Below, piece after piece: positions 42,816-57,800 of a stretch of DNA of 64,000 nt (the first letter of the stretch is position 1; every line of letters starts with the position of its first letter). The position numbers and the translations under genes were made by a program. The notes under the pieces are model-generated. The model did not search any database. It had not been told where the DNA came from and was given only the letters and a program-made list of their open reading frames with translations. Origin of the DNA: Hexactinellida sp. DTS-2022 (taxonomy: Eukaryota > Porifera > Hexactinellida); NCBI GenBank assembly GCA_028753945.1, contig JAPNXP010000004.1, positions 3,720,001 to 3,784,000 on the forward strand. Direction: 5' to 3'.

Positions 42816-43507
42816 TAGTCTGGTCGTTGGAAGGTTGAACGTAGAAAAATTCATACAAAGCGTATTTTAGTATCACTAGAAGCGGAATTTTTAGTAGAAT
42901 AACATATCCAAAATCCGCTAAAATCCGTTTTGGGGAAAAATTTTTACACGGGTGGCAGTGTCGGCCATTTCATAGTAAATCGCTGACATTTTCGTAACTA
43001 ACTTTCTCAAATCAAATCTAATCAACTTATAATCACCATATTTGTACTCAGCGTAAAATTTCCAGCAATTTGATATATCACATGACAACATTTGGAGGAT
43101 TTTTTCCATAGCAACGCTGGAATGTGCGAACATTACATTCTAAAATTGTGTGCCTATCCAATCTAGTGACAACTCGTTCAACTCCACTAGTATAATTATA
43201 CACATATCGACCCTCTAAAATGGGATCTGACGAGATTTATCTGAAAATCTTCAATTTTAGGTTTATCCCGAATAATATCGTCAAATGTTGATTAGATTTG
43301 ATTTGAGAAAGTTAGTTACGAAAATGTCGGCGATTTACTATGAAATGGCCGACACTGCCACCCATGTAAAAATTTTTCCCCTAAACGGATCTTAGCGGAT
43401 TTTGGATATGTTATTCTACGAAAAATTCCGCTTCTAATGATACTAAAATACGCTTTGTATGAATTTTTTCTAGGTATGACCCATTTTGGGATTTCAACGA
43501 CCAGATT
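42816..43507. mobile_element. Foldback-like element with ~185-bp inverted repeats, copy 2
   Basis: Outer ends CTGGTCGTTG and CAACGACCAG, then mirrored arms through ATAACATATCCAAAATCCGC and GTCGGCCATTTCATAGTAAA. The centre shares, inverted, the interior of the 9678-10,213 element (CCATAGCAACGCTGGAATGT). Non-coding; target duplication unclear. Confidence 0.75.
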
Positions 43508-43562
43508 AATCGGGCTATTTTGACATCCCATTTGTATGAAAAACGTCAAAAACCTATAGTCG

Positions 43563-43912
43563 AAAAAATCCAAAATTGCATCCTGTGCCGACGCATTTCT
43601 CTTTGGAGGCATTACATATGGTGGTTGGGTAACTAGTAGGGCCTGAAATGGGAAGAATTTTCGGCACAGGCTGAAATTTTGGATTTTTTCGCGATGTCAT
43701 CAACGCCTCACGGTCTCAACACCCATTTTCCAAGTGGTGACGAACAACAAGGAAAGATCGATCAATTTGAAGTTTGGATCAATTTGAAGTTTGTTTCAAT
43801 CTTAAATCATTATGAGTTTAATGTTATTAATTAATTAAGTATAGACAATAAAATACATAAATATGTTAATTATTTTAGCAATGTTATCCGAGGTGGGTTG
43901 AGTTTAATCAAC
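43563..43912 (-). repeat. Diverged reverse monomer fragment at the left edge of the array
   Basis: A worn B hairpin (ATCCAAAATTGCATCCTGTG to CGGCACAGGCTGAAATTTTG) followed by reverse D-module sequence (GCAATGTTATCCGAGGTGGG). It is more diverged than the copies further right, suggesting greater age. Confidence 0.7.
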
Positions 43913-43914
43913 AA

Positions 43915-44695
43915 TTCCTTACTGTGCCGACTATGCTAATGTATAGTGACCAGTTCTAATCTCACTGCATTGGATATTACTGTGCCGACTATTATAACAG
44001 GGCCGGCGCCACCGGGGGTGTCCTGGGTGTCCGGACACCCACTGCCTCAAGGAATGAAGCGGTGACACCCACTAGACTATACAGTGGACACCCACCCACC
44101 CACACCTAATAACACGTGGCGCCGGCAATGCTATACCATAGTATAGTGGCCCAGTTCTAATCACAGTGCCTTGGTTAGTTATTATAATACTGTGCCAACC
44201 ATACTATAGTATAGTGGCCCAGTACTAATCTCAGTGCCTTGGTTAGTTATTACTATGCCGACTATAGTATAGTATAGTGGCCTAGTATTGAAATCACTGC
44301 CTTTATTACTGTGCCGACTATACTATAGTATAGTGGCCCAGTATTGAAATCACTGCCCTTTTTACTGTGCCGACAATACTATAGTATAGTGGCCCAGTTC
44401 TAATCTTAGAGCTTTGGTTAGTTATTATTAATATTATTACTGTGCCGACTATAATATAGTATAGTGGCCCCGTATTGGAATCACTGCCTTTATTACTGTG
44501 CCGACTATACTATAGTATAGTGGCCCAGTATTGGAATCACTGCCTTTATAATTCTTTTTTTTTTACTGTGCCGACTATACTATAGTATAGTGGCCCAGTA
44601 TTAGAATCACTGCCTTTATTATTACTGTGCCGACTATACTATAGTATAGTGGCCCAGTATTGGAATCACTGCCTTTATTTATATTATTATTATTA
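43915..44695 (+). repeat. Cluster of about ten A units, forward
   Basis: Units of TTACTGTGCCGACTATACTA, TAGTATAGTGGCCCAGTATT and GGAATCACTGCCTTTATTA follow one another with short TTA-rich spacers. One unit is split by a GC-rich MITE (43,999-44,126; AGGGCCGGCGCC .. GGCGCCGGC). This cluster is one outer boundary of the inverted array. Confidence 0.9.
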
Positions 44696-44699
44696 TTAT

Positions 44700-47600
44700 T
44701 ATTTTTATTTTTTCTCCGTAGACGGTGCCCTGGCCTGAGCTTTATAGTTGATGGGCTGAAACTTGGCATGTAGGTGCGTATGGACCGTCTAATTTGCACC
44801 TGGGGTTACGATTTTTTATTAACAAATTTTTGACACATCTTTAACACCTTTCAAAATTTGTTTGGTCCATAGCTAGAAAAATGTTTTACTAAACCCCCAA
44901 ATTTTATTTCACATTTGGATTCACCATAAAATTCTGCGTCTGATGGGAGAAGGAAATTTGTTAAAATTGGTTTAATTTCTGCCATAAATGGGGGTTGAAA
45001 TTCCTTTGTTTACTCAACACTTCAATTTCAATAAAACTGTGAAATCTAATTCCATTGTTTCAACTTGTAATAATTATATTGATTTAACTTGTTAAAGCTT
45101 TCACTATTGTTTCAACTTGCGATAATTAAATTGATTCAACTTATAAATTCGGCTGGCTTCTATTTAATTCTAGTATTACTATACAATGGATTAAATAAAA
45201 TAATATAATATAAGGAATTTGTTGACTAAACTCAAATCACCGTGGATAACATTGCTAAAATAACTAACTAATAATATAATTCATTATCAATACATAATGA
45301 ATGAATGGCATTGAACTCTAGATGGTTTATGATAGAAACAAACTTCAAATTTATCTACCGTTCCTTGTGACTCGGACCAAATAACAAATGCTTCTTCACA
45401 CCTTGGTCGTTGATGACTTGGCGAAAAAAAATCCAAAATTGCAGCCTGCGCCGACAGCATGTTCCTTTGGAGGCACTATCAATAAACAACACAAAAATAG
45501 AGTGCCACCAAAGGAACATGCGTCGGCACAGGGTGCAATTTTGGATTTTTTTTATTATTATTATTTTTTTCTCCGTAGACGGTGCCCTGGCCACAGCTTT
45601 ATAGTTGATGGGCTTAAACTTTGCATGTAGGTGCGATGGGACAGTCTAATTTGCACCTGGGGTAACGATTTCTGATTAAGAAATTTTTGACACATCTTTA
45701 ACACCTTTCAAATTTTGTCTGGTCCATAACTCAAAAATTGTTTTACTAAACCCTCAAATTTTATTTCATATTTGGATTCACCATAAAATTCTGCGTCTGA
45801 TGGGTGAAGAAAATTTTCAATAAATGGTTTAATTTCTGCCATAAATGGGGGTTGAAATTTCTTTGTTTACTCACACTTCAATTTCAGTAAAAGTGTTAAA
45901 TCTAATTCCATTGTTTCAACTTGTAATAATTATATTGATTTAACTTGTTAAATCCTACTCTAGTGATTCAACTTGCGATAATTATATTGATTCAACTTAT
46001 AAATTCCAGCTGGCTTCTATTTAATTGTAGCATTACTATACAATGGATTAAATTAAATTAATTTATATAAGGAATTTGTTGACTTTACTCAACTCACCGT
46101 GGATAACATTGCTAAAATAAATAACTAATAAATTAATTTATTATCAATAAGTAATGAATGAATGGCATTAAACTAAAGATGGTTTATGATAGAACCGTTA
46201 AGATTTTACATTCCACAACAACGACAGATTAAGTGATTATATTTATTTCGGCGAGAATATTCTTTTTGCACAATTAATGTACTGACGTAATTTATTATAA
46301 TTAATTCCTTTTGTATTTAACTTATAGAATTTTCCAATTGGATTATTGGGGTTATCGAGTGCGCTGAATTCATATATGATAGTGAAATTCGATTTAAATT
46401 AATAATAAGTGCAAATAATTGAACTTTATTTATTTTGCTGTACATAATAATGGTGTTAAATTATTAATTTATTAATTAAATATTTATACTAATTAGGTAA
46501 ATTTCATTAATCTCAGAGATGATACAAGATAGAAACAAACTTTCAATTTATCAATTGGTCCTTATGCCAGGTACCACCTATACAAGTGGGTCTTGACACC
46601 TTGAGGTGATGATGACATCGTCAAAAAAATGTATTTTCACAATTTTGTGAATTAAATAATTCGCATGGGTTGGTTGGAGTTGGGTGAATACCCAACACGC
46701 ACTTTAAAAATGCTGAGTCATCACAGATTATATTCTACTGAAACTTGAATATCTCTCAAATGAAGTGAGCTAAATGGAAACTTCCACCACTCTAAGGGTC
46801 GTTGCATACTGAAACACCTTTCTGAAATATTTTAACACCTTCATAGTGATGATGACTAGGCGAAAAAAAAAAATCCAAAATTGCAGCTGTGCCGACAGCA
46901 TGTTCCTTTGGAGGCACTATCAATAAACAACCACCAAAATATAGTGCCACCAAAGGAACATGCGTCGGCACAGCTGCAATTTTGGATTTTTTATTATTAT
47001 TATTACTGTGCCGACTATACTTAGTATAGTGGCCAAGTTCTAATCTTACTGCCTTGGTTATTATTATTATTTTTACTGTGCCGACTATACTATAGTATAG
47101 TGTCCCAGTATTGGAATCACTGCCTTTATTTATTACTGTGCCGACTATACTATAGTATAGTGGCCCAGTATTAGAATCACTGCCTTTATTATTATTTTTA
47201 TTATTACTGTGCCGACTATACTATAGTATAGTGGCCCAGTATTGGAATCACTGCCTTTATTTATATTATTATTTTTTCTCCGTAGACGGTACCCTGGCCA
47301 CACCTTTATACATTGAGGGCTGAAACTTGCCATGTAGATGCGAAGTGCCCTTCTAATTTGCACCTGGGGTTACGATTTTTGATTACGAAATTTTGCACAC
47401 ATCTTTAACACCTTTCAAAATTTGTCTGGCCCATAACTCAAAATATGCTTTAATAAACCCCCAAATTTTATTTCATATTTGGATTCACCATAAAATTCTG
47501 CGTCTGATGGGAGAAGAAATCTTTCAATAAAGGGGTCAATTTCTGCCATAAATGGGGATTGAAATTTCTTTGTTTACTCACACTTCAATTTCTTTAAAAG

Positions 47601-50600
47601 TGTTAAATCTAATTCTATTGTTTCAACTTGTGATAATTCTATTGATTTAACTTGTTAAATCCTACTCTAGTGATTCAACTTGCGATAATTATATTGCTTT
47701 AACTTATAAATTCCAGCTGGCTTCTATTTAATTGTAGTATTACTATACAATGGATTAAATTAAATAATATAATATAAGGAATTTGTTGACTCAACTTAAC
47801 CAACCATGGATAACATTGCTAAAATAATTAACAAATAATATAACTTATTATCACTACATAATGAATGAATGGCATTAACTCGAGATGGTTTATGATAGAA
47901 CAGTTAAGATTTAACATTCCACAACAACGACAGATTAAGTGATTATATATATTTCAGCGAGAATATTCTTGCACAATTAATGTACTGACGTAATTAATTA
48001 TAATTAATTCCTTTTGTATTTAACTTATAGACGGTTCCAATTGGATTATTGGGGTTATCGAGTACGTGGAATTCAAATATTATAGTGAAATTCAATTTAA
48101 ATTAATAATAATTGCAAATAATTGAACTTAATTTATTTTGCTGTATATAATAATGGTGTTAAATAATTATAAATTAACTAAATATTTATACTAATTAGCT
48201 AAATTTCATTAATTTCATAGATGATTCAAGATAGAAACAAACTTTCAATTTATCAATTGGTCCTTATGGCACCTGCCACCTATACAAGTGGGTCCTGACA
48301 CCTTGAGGTGATTATGACATCGTCAAAAAAATGTGTTTTTACAATTTTGATAATTCGATATTTAAAATGGGTTAGTTGATGTTGGGTGATGACCCAACAC
48401 TCACATAAAAAATGCTGAGTCATCAGCTATTATATTCTATTGAAACTTGAATATCTTTGAAATGAAGTCATCAAAAACGAAACTTACAACTCAATAAGGG
48501 TCGTTGCCTTCTGTAACACCTTTTTGAAATAATTTAGCACCTTCATAGTGATGATGACATGGCGAAAAAAAATCCAAAATTGCAGCTTGTGCCGACAGCA
48601 TGTTCCTTTGGAGGCACTATCAATAAACCACAACCAAAATATAGTGCCCCCAAGGAACATGCGTCGGCACAGGCTGCAATTTTGGATTTTATTTTTATTT
48701 TTTTTCTCCGTAGACGGTGCCCTGGCCTGAGCTTTATAGTTGATGGGCTGAAACTTGGCATGTAGGTGCGATGGGACCGTCTAATTTGCACCTGGGGTTA
48801 CGATTTTTGATTAACAAATTTTTGACACCTCTTTAACACCTTTCAAATTTTGTCTGGTCCATAACTTAAAAATTGTTTTACTAAACCCCCAAATTTTATT
48901 TACATTTGGATTCGCCATAAAATTCTGCGTCTGATGGGAGAAGAAAACCTTCAATAAAGGGTTTAATTTCTGCAATAAATGGGGGTTGAAATTTCTTTGT
49001 TTACTCACACTTCATTTTCAGTAAAACTGTGAAATCTAATTCCATTGTTTCAACTTGTAATAATTATATTGATTTAACTTGTTAAATCCTACTCTATTGT
49101 CTCAACTTGCAATAATTAAATTGATTTAACTTATAAATTCCAGCTGGCTTCTATTTAATTGTAGTATTACTATACAATGGATTAAATATAATAATATAAT
49201 ATAAGGAATTTGTTGACTTAATTCAACTCAACCGTGGATAACATTGCTAAAATAAATAACTAATAATATAATTTATTATCAATACTTAAAGGATTAATGG
49301 CATTAAACTCAAGATGGTTTAAGATAGAAACAAAACTTAAAATTTATCCCCCGTTCCTTGTGACTCGGACCAGTTAACAAATGGTTCTTGACGCCTTGAG
49401 GCGTTGATGACTGGGCGAAAAAAAATCCAAAATTGCACCCTGTGCTGACAGCATGCTCCTTTGGAGGCACTATCAATAACCAACCAATAAAATATTGTGC
49501 CACCAAAGGAACATGCGTCGGCACAGGGTGCAATTTTGGATTTTTTTTTTCTCCGTAGCAGGTGCCCTGGCCACACCTGTATACATTGAGGGCTGAAACT
49601 TGGCATGCTGGTGCGGAGTGACCGTCTAATTTGCACCTGTGGTTACGATTTTTGATCAAATAATTTTAACACCTATTTAAACTAATTATGGTTATTACAT
49701 GAAATAATACCTTGTGAATTTGATAAAATTTTCATATTGGATAGCTAATTTAATTCTACACCTTTTGGAAAATAAAAAGTACTCAACTTTACGTTAATTT
49801 ATGCCACAAATTGGGGTTTAAATTTCTTTGTTTACTCACACTTCAGTTTCAGTAAAACTGTTAAATATAATTCCATTGTTTCAACTTGTAATAAATATAT
49901 TGATTAAACTTGTTAAATCTTACACTATTGTTTAAACTTGCGATAATCATATTGATTCCACTTGTGAAATCGAGTAGGCTTCTATTTTCTTATTGAAAAC
50001 TAAGATTTTACAATCCATAACAACGACAGATTATGTGATTATATTTACTTCTGAGAGAATATTTTTGCACAATGGATACATGACATATTTAAATCTAATT
50101 TATTCGCTCTGTGTTTAACTTATAGAGACGGTTCGAATTAGATTATTGGGGGTTTCGAGTGCGCTGAATTCAAATATGATAGTGAAATTGAATTTAAATT
50201 AATAATTATTGCAAATAATTTAACTTAATAATTGTAAGTTGACATTGAAATTGGTATTAAATTATAAATAATATTAATTTTTATTTATACTAATTAATTA
50301 AATATCATAAATCTCAGAGATCATATAAGATAGAAACAAACTTTCAATATATCAATTGGTCCTTATGGCACGTGCCACCTATACAAGTGGGTCTTGACAC
50401 CTTGAGGTGATGATGACATCGTTAAAAAAATGTGTTTTCACAATTTTGTGAATTATATAATTCAAATGGGACAGTTGTTTTGGGAGATCACCCAACACGC
50501 ACATAAAAAATGCTGAGTCATCACATATTATATTCTACTGAAACTTGAATATCTCTAAAATGAAGTGAGCTAAAACGAAACTTCTACCACTCTAAGCGTC

Positions 50601-53600
50601 GTAGCCTTCTGAAACACCTTTCTGAAAATTTTTAACACCTTTATAGTGATGATGACTTGGCGAAAAAAAAATCCAAAATTGCAGCCTGTGCCGACAGCAT
50701 GTTCCATTGGAGGCACTATCAATAAAACACCACCAAAATATAGTGCCACCAAAGGAACATGCGTCGGCACAGGCTGCAATTTTGGATTTTTTATTATTAT
50801 TATTGGTCCGTATTGTCTCCACAGAACAGAGTTGTAATTACTAAGAACTGAAATTTTCAGGACAGGTGTCTCATGGGTTACAGATGTGCACCTGGGGTCA
50901 CAATTTTTTATTACATTTTTTTGGACACATTTTTACACCTGTTTAATGTTAGAAAAAGAACAATAAATTGTGCGCGAATATTCAAATTATATGCATTCGA
51001 TAGAGAATTAAATTCTACACCTTGTCACAGTGCACGAATTTTCAAATTGCCTTTCATTTGTGCCACTATTGAGTTGCAAATTCCCTTTGTTTACTAACAC
51101 TTCAGTTCAATTGAAAGTGTTAAATTTAATTCAATTGTTTCAACTTGTGATAATTATATTGATTCCACTTGTGAGATCGAGTAGGCTTCTATTTTCTAAT
51201 TGAAAACTAAGAATATATATTTCATAACAACGACAGATTATGTGATTATATTTATTTCTGCTTAGAATATTCTTGCACAATGGATACATGACATAATTAA
51301 TTCTAATTAATTCGCTCTGTGTTTAACTTATAGAGACGGTTCCAATTAGATTATTGGGGTTTTCGAGTGCGCTGAATTCAAATATGATGGTGAAAATAAA
51401 TTTATATTAATAATTATTGCAAATAATTGAACTTCATTTATTTTGCTGAACATGATAATGGTGTTAAATTATTAATAAATTAATAATTATTTATACTAAT
51501 TAATTAAAAATCATTAATCTCAGAGATTATACGAGATAGAAACAAACTTCCAATTTATCAATTGATCCTTATGCCACGTAACACCTCTACCAATGGGTCT
51601 TGACACCTTGAAGTGATGAAGACATCGTCAAAAAAATGTGTTTTTACAATTTTATGAATTATATTTTGCGAGTGGGTTGGTTGGTGTTGGGTGATCACCA
51701 AACACTCACATAAAAAATGCTGACTCATCACTTATTATATTATACTGAAACTTGAATATCTCTGAAATGAAGTGAGCTAAATGGATACTTCCACAACTCT
51801 AAGGGTCGTTGCCTTCTGAAACACCTTTCTGAAATAATTTAACACCTTCAAAGTGATGATGACTTGGCGAAAAAAAATCCAAAATTGCAGTATGTGCCGA
51901 CAGCATGTTCCTTTGGAGGCACTATCAATAAACATCCAACAAAATATAGTGCCCCAAAGGAACATGCGTCGGCACAGGCTGCAATTTTGGATTTTTACTG
52001 TGCCGACTATACTATAGTATAGTGGCCCAGTATTGGAATCACTGCCTTTATTACTGTGCCGATTATACTATAGTATAGTGGCCCAGTATTGGAATCACTG
52101 CCTTTATTATTTTTATTATTACTGTGCCGACTATACTTTAGTATAGTGGCCCTGTATTGAAATGACTGCCTTTAATATTTTTATTATTATTATTATTATT
52201 TCTCCGTAGACGGTGCCCTGGCCAGAGCTTTGGAGTTGATGGGCTAATACTTGGCATGTAGGTGCGGTTGGACCGTTTAATTTGCACCTGGGGTTACGAT
52301 TTTTAATTAACAAATTTTGGACAAATTTTTGACACCTTTCAAAATTTGTCTGGTCCATAACTAAAAGATGTTTTACTAAACCCCCAAATTTTATTTCATA
52401 TTTAGATTCACCATAAAATTTTGCGTCTGATGGGTGAAGAAGATTTTCAATAAATGGTTTAATTTCTGCCATAAATGGGGGTTGAAATTTCTTTGTTTAC
52501 TCACACTTCAATTTCAGTAAAGTGTTAAATCTAATTCCTTTGTTTCAACTTGTAATAATTATATTGAATTAACTTGTTAAATACTACTCTAGTGATTCAA
52601 CTTGCGATATTTAGGTATATTGATTTAACTTATAAATTCCAGCTGGCTTCTATTTAATTCTAGCATTACTATACAATGGATTAAATTAAATTAATTTATA
52701 TAGGGAATTTGTTGACTTTACTCAACTCACCGTGGATAACATTGCGAAAATACATAACTAATAATTTAATTTATTATCAATAAGTAATGAAAGAATGGCA
52801 TTAAACTAAAGATGGTTTATGATAGAACCGTTAAGATTTTACATTCCACAACAACGACAGATTAAGTGATTATATTTATTTCGGCGAGAATATTCTTGCA
52901 CAATTAATGTACTGACGTAATTAATTATAATTAATTCATTTTGTATTTAACTTATAGATTGTTCCAATTAGATTATTGGGGTTATCGAGTGCGTGGAATT
53001 CAAATATTCTAGTGAAATTCAATTTAAATTAATAATAATTGCAAATAATTGAACTTAATTTATTTTGCTGCATAGCTGTATATAATAATGGTGTTAAATA
53101 ATTAATTAATTAATTAAATACAGTGCAACCTCTATAAGTGGGGTCTCTATAAATGGGGAACCTCCATTAGTGGGGAATTTTTTTACCATATTCGTATATA
53201 TCCATACAAATGAACCTCTATAAGCGGGGAAGTGGGGAATGGGGGACCATAAATTTCAAGGAGTTTTTATCTGCATACAAAACAACCTCCATAAATGGGG
53301 GGAATGGACAAATCCTAACATGATTCTTATAAAATAATACAATATTTCCAATAAATCGACTCTAAAGTTCTACAGAAAAAATATTTTCGATTGATCTACT
53401 CTGATGTTTTTAGAAGAAATCACCTAGTGTAGATCAGCAGTTAACTAAATTGTCATAATATACAAATAATAACTATAACGTGCATTAATGTGTGTGTTAT
53501 ATGAATACTTTGTATAATATAGCATATATAATGTTTTTCCAATTGAATTTTATAACCGGGGAATGGGGGGCAATTGAAATTTTCCCCGTCCCATGCTCCC

Positions 53601-54757
53601 CACTTATAGAGGTTCCACTGTAGTATGGAAATTAGCTAAATTTCATTAATCTCAGAGATGATTCAAGATAGAAACAAACTTTCAATTTATCAATAGGTCC
53701 TTATGCCAGGTACCACCTATACAAGTGGGTCTTGACACCTTGAGGTGATTATGACATCGTCAAAAAAATGTATTTTTACAATTTTGTGAAATAAATAATT
53801 CGCATGGGTTGGTTGGAGTTGGGTGAATACCCAACACGCACCTAAAAAATGCTGACTCAGCACATATTAAAATCTACTGAAACTTGAATATCTCTCAAAT
53901 GAAGTGAGCAAAGATGGAAACTTCTACCACTCTAAGGGTCGTAGCCTTCTGAAACACCTTTCTGAAATAATTTAACACCTTTATAGTGATGATGACTTGG
54001 CGAAAAAAATCCAAAATTGCAGCCTGTGCCGACAGCATGTTCCTTTGGAGGCACTATCAATAAATCACCACCAAAATATAGTGCCACCAAAGGAATATGC
54101 GTCGGCACAGGCTGCAATTTTGGATTTTTTATTATTATTATTTTCTCCGTAGACGGTGCCCTGGCCAGTGCTTTATAGTTGATGGGCTAAAACTTGGCAT
54201 GTAGGTGCGTATGGACCGTCTAATTTCACCTGGGGTTACGATTGTTGATTAACCAATTTTGGACACATTTTTGACACTTTTCAAAATTTGTCTGGTCCAT
54301 AACTAAAAAAATGTTTTACTAAACCCCCAAATTTTATTTCATATTTGGATTCACCATAAAATTCTGCGTCTGATGGGAGAAGAAAGTTTTCAATAAAGGG
54401 TTCAATTTCTGCCATAAACGGGGGTTGAAATTTCTTTGTTTACTCACATTTCAATTTCAGTAAACTGTGAAAGCTAATTCCACTGTTTCAACTTGTAATA
54501 ATTATATTGATTTAACTTGTTAATCTTACACTATTGTTTCAACTTGCGATAAATATATTGATTCAACTTATAAATTCCAGCTGCCTTTTATCTAATTGTA
54601 GTATTACTATACAATGGATTAAATATAATAATATAATATTAGGAATTTGTTGACTCAACTCAACCAACCGTGGATAACATTGCTAAATTAATTAAACATT
54701 ATATTATAATTTATTATCCATACATATGGCATTATACTCAAGATGGTTTATGATAGA
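44700..54757 (+). repeat. Forward half of the modular array: seven monomers, each ending in a B hairpin
   Basis: Monomers start with a C module (CTCCGTAGACGGTGCCCTGG) at 44,714, 45,571, 47,278, 48,706, 49,550, 52,200 and 54,146, or with an F module (GGTCCGTATTGTCTCCACAG) at 50,804. B hairpins end at about 45,556, 46,992, 48,690, 49,545, 50,793, 51,998 and 54,127. Unit lengths fall into ~0.85, ~1.2 and ~1.42 kb classes, the long one being C-D-E-B. A units sit between monomers at 46,998-47,260 and 51,985-52,175. Shared landmarks are AAATTCTGCGTCTGATGGG, CAGCTGGCTTCTATTTAATT and GTGGGTCTTGACACCTTGAG. No real ORFs. Confidence 0.85.
53121..53620. mobile_element. TA-flanked pogo-like MITE inserted in the array
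   Basis: 500 bp. Ends CAGTGCAACCTCTATAAGTG and CACTTATAGAGGTTCCACTG with TA on both sides; the monomer sequence resumes on each side. Interior motifs of the type CTCTATAAATGGGGAA are repeated near both ends. Confidence 0.85.
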
Positions 54758-54800
54758 AACAAAGCCTGTGGCGACGCATGTTCCTTTGGTGGCACTATAT
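54700..54800. repeat. Symmetry junction of the inverted array
   Basis: Left of about 54,765 the D module runs forward (GGCATTATACTCAAGATGG, TTATGATAGAAACAAA) and stops abruptly at GCCTGTGGCGACGCATG, the start of a reverse B hairpin. The same D sequence reappears inverted after 54,880. The hairpin arm thus forms the join between the two halves. Confidence 0.75.
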
Positions 54801-57800
54801 TTTATTGGTGGTTTATTGATAGTGCCTCCAAAGGAACATGCTGTCGGCACAGGCGGCAATTTTGGATTTCTTTTTCGCCAAATCATCAACGCCTCAAGGT
54901 GTCAAGAACAATTTGTTAATTGGTCCGAGTTACAAGGAACGGTAGATAAATTTGAAGTTTGTTTCTATCATAAACCATCTTGAGTTTAATGCCATTCATT
55001 CATTACTTATTGATAATAAATTAAATTATTAGTTATGTATTTTAGCAATGTTATCCACGGTTGGTTGAGTTGAGTCAACAAATTCCTCATAATATATTAT
55101 GGGAATCCTTATATAGAGCTGAGCTTTGTAGAGTTCAGATTTTTTTCCATACTAAAAGCCCAGGCTTACTTTCTAAAGGTCAATTTCAAACTATGGAAAA
55201 AAATTGACCTTTCTCAGTGCATGAATACACATAGTGAAAAACTGAACTCTACAAAGCTCAGCTCTATATAAGTAATTTCATATATTATTATATTTAATCC
55301 ATTGTATAGTGATACTACAATTAAATAGAAGCCAGCTGGAATTTATAAGTTAAATCAATATAATTATCTCAAGTTGAATCAATAAAGTAGGATTTAACAA
55401 GTTAAATCAATATAATTATTACTAGTTGAAACAATGGAATTTGATTTCACAGTTTTACTCAAATTGCAGTGTGAGTAAACAAAGAAATTTCAACCCCCAT
55501 TTATGGCAGAAATTGACCCCTTTGTTGAAAAATTTCTTCTCCATTCAGACGCAGAATTTTATGGTGAATCCAAATATGAAATAAAATTTGGGGGTTTAGT
55601 AAAACATATTTTGAGTTATGGACCAGACAAATTTTGAAAGGTGTCAAAGGTGTGTCCAAAATGTGCTAATAAAAAATCGTAACCCCAGGTACAAATTAGA
55701 AGGGCACTCCGCATCTACATGCCAAGTTTTAGCCCTCAATGTATAAAGGTGTGGCCAGGGCACCGTCTACGGAGAAAAAATAAAAATAAAAAAATCCAAA
55801 ATCGCAGCCTGTGCCAACGCATGTTCCTTTGGTGGCACTATATTTTGGTGGTGGCTTATTGATAGTGCCTCCAATGGAACATGCTGTCGGAACAGCTGCA
55901 ATTTTGGATTTTTTTTCCGCCATGTCATCATCACTATGAAGGTGTTAAATTATTTCAAAAAGGTGTTTCAGAAGGCATCGAAACTTAGAGTGGTGGAAGT
56001 TTCGTTTTAGTTTACTTCATTTCAAAGATATTCAAGTTTGAGTAGAATATAATAGCTGATGACTCAGCATTTTTTATGTGAGTGTTGGGTCATCACCCAA
56101 CATGAACTAACCCATTTTAAATGTCGAATTAACAAAATTGTAAAAACACATTTTTTTGACGATGTCATCATCACCTCAAGGTGTCAAGACCCACTTGTAT
56201 AGGTGGCACGTGCCATAAGGACCAATTGATAATTTGAAAGTTTGTTTCTATCTTCTATGATCTCTGAGATTTATGATATTTAATTAATTAGTATAAATAA
56301 TTATTAATAATATTTATAATTTAACACCAATTTCAATGTCAACTTATATTTATTAAGTTTAATTATTTTGTCATAAATAATTAATTAATTAATTTGGCTA
56401 TCAAATTTCAATTCCGCACACTCGATAACCCCTAATAAACAAATTGGGAGCATCTATATAAGTCATATACTGACTTAATTAATTATTATTAATTACGTCA
56501 GTATATTAACAGTGCAAGAGTATTCTTGCAGAAGGAAATATAATCACATAATCTGTCGTTGTTATGGAATGTAGAATCCTAGTTTTCAATTGGAAAATAG
56601 AAGCCTACTCGATCTCACAAGTTGAATCAATATAATAATAACGAGTTGAAACAATAGAATTAGATTTAACACTTTCAATTGAACTGAAGTGTTAGTAAAC
56701 AAAGGAAACTTGCAACTCAATTGTGGCACAAACTAAGTACAATTTGAAAATTCGTGCACTGTGAAAAGGTGTAGAATTTAATTCTCTATCGAATGCATAT
56801 AAATAGAATATTCGCGCACTAATTATTGTTCTTTTTCTAATATTAAACAGGTGCAAAAATGTGTCCAAAAAAATGTGATAATAAAACTTGACACCAGGTG
56901 CACATCTGTAACCCATGAGACACATATCCTGAAAATTTGGGCTCTTAGTTAGTAAAACTCTGTTCAGTAGAGAGGCTACGGACTAATAAAAAAATCCAAA
57001 ATTGCAGCCTGTGCCGACGCATGTTCCTTTGGTGGCACTATATTTTGGTGGTGGTTTATTGATAGTGCCTCCAATGGAACATGAGGTCGGCACAGGCTGC
57101 AATTTTGGATTTTTTTTTCGCCAAGTCATCATCACTATGAAGGTGTTAAATTATTTCAGAAAAGTGTTTCAGAAGGCAATGACCCTTAGAGTGTTGGAAG
57201 TTTCCATTTAGCTCACTTAATTTTAGAGATATTCAAGTTTGAGTAGAATATAATAAGTGATGAGTCAGCATTTTTTATGTGCGTGTTGGGTGATCACCCA
57301 ACACCACCCAACCCATTCGAAATATATAATTCACAAAATTGTCAAAACTCATTTTTTTTACGATGTCATTAACACCTCAAGGTGTCAAGACACATTTATA
57401 GAGGTGCTACGTGGCTTAAGGATCAATTGATAAATTGAAAGTTTGTTTCTATCTTCTATAGTCTCTGAGATTTATGATATTTAATTAATTAGTATAAATA
57501 ATTATTAATATTATTTATAATTTAACACCAATTTCAATGTCAACTTATATTTATAAAGTTTGATTATTTTGTCATAAATAATAAATTAATTTATTTGGCT
57601 ATCAAATTTCAATTCCGCACACTCGATAACGCCTAATAAACAAATTGGGAGCATCTATATAAGTCATATACTGACTTAATTAATTATAATTAATTACGTC
57701 AGTATATTAACAGTGCAAGAGTATTCTTGCAGAAGTAAATATAATCACATAATCTGTCGTTGTTATTGAAATCTATAATCTTAGTTTTCAATTGGAAAAT

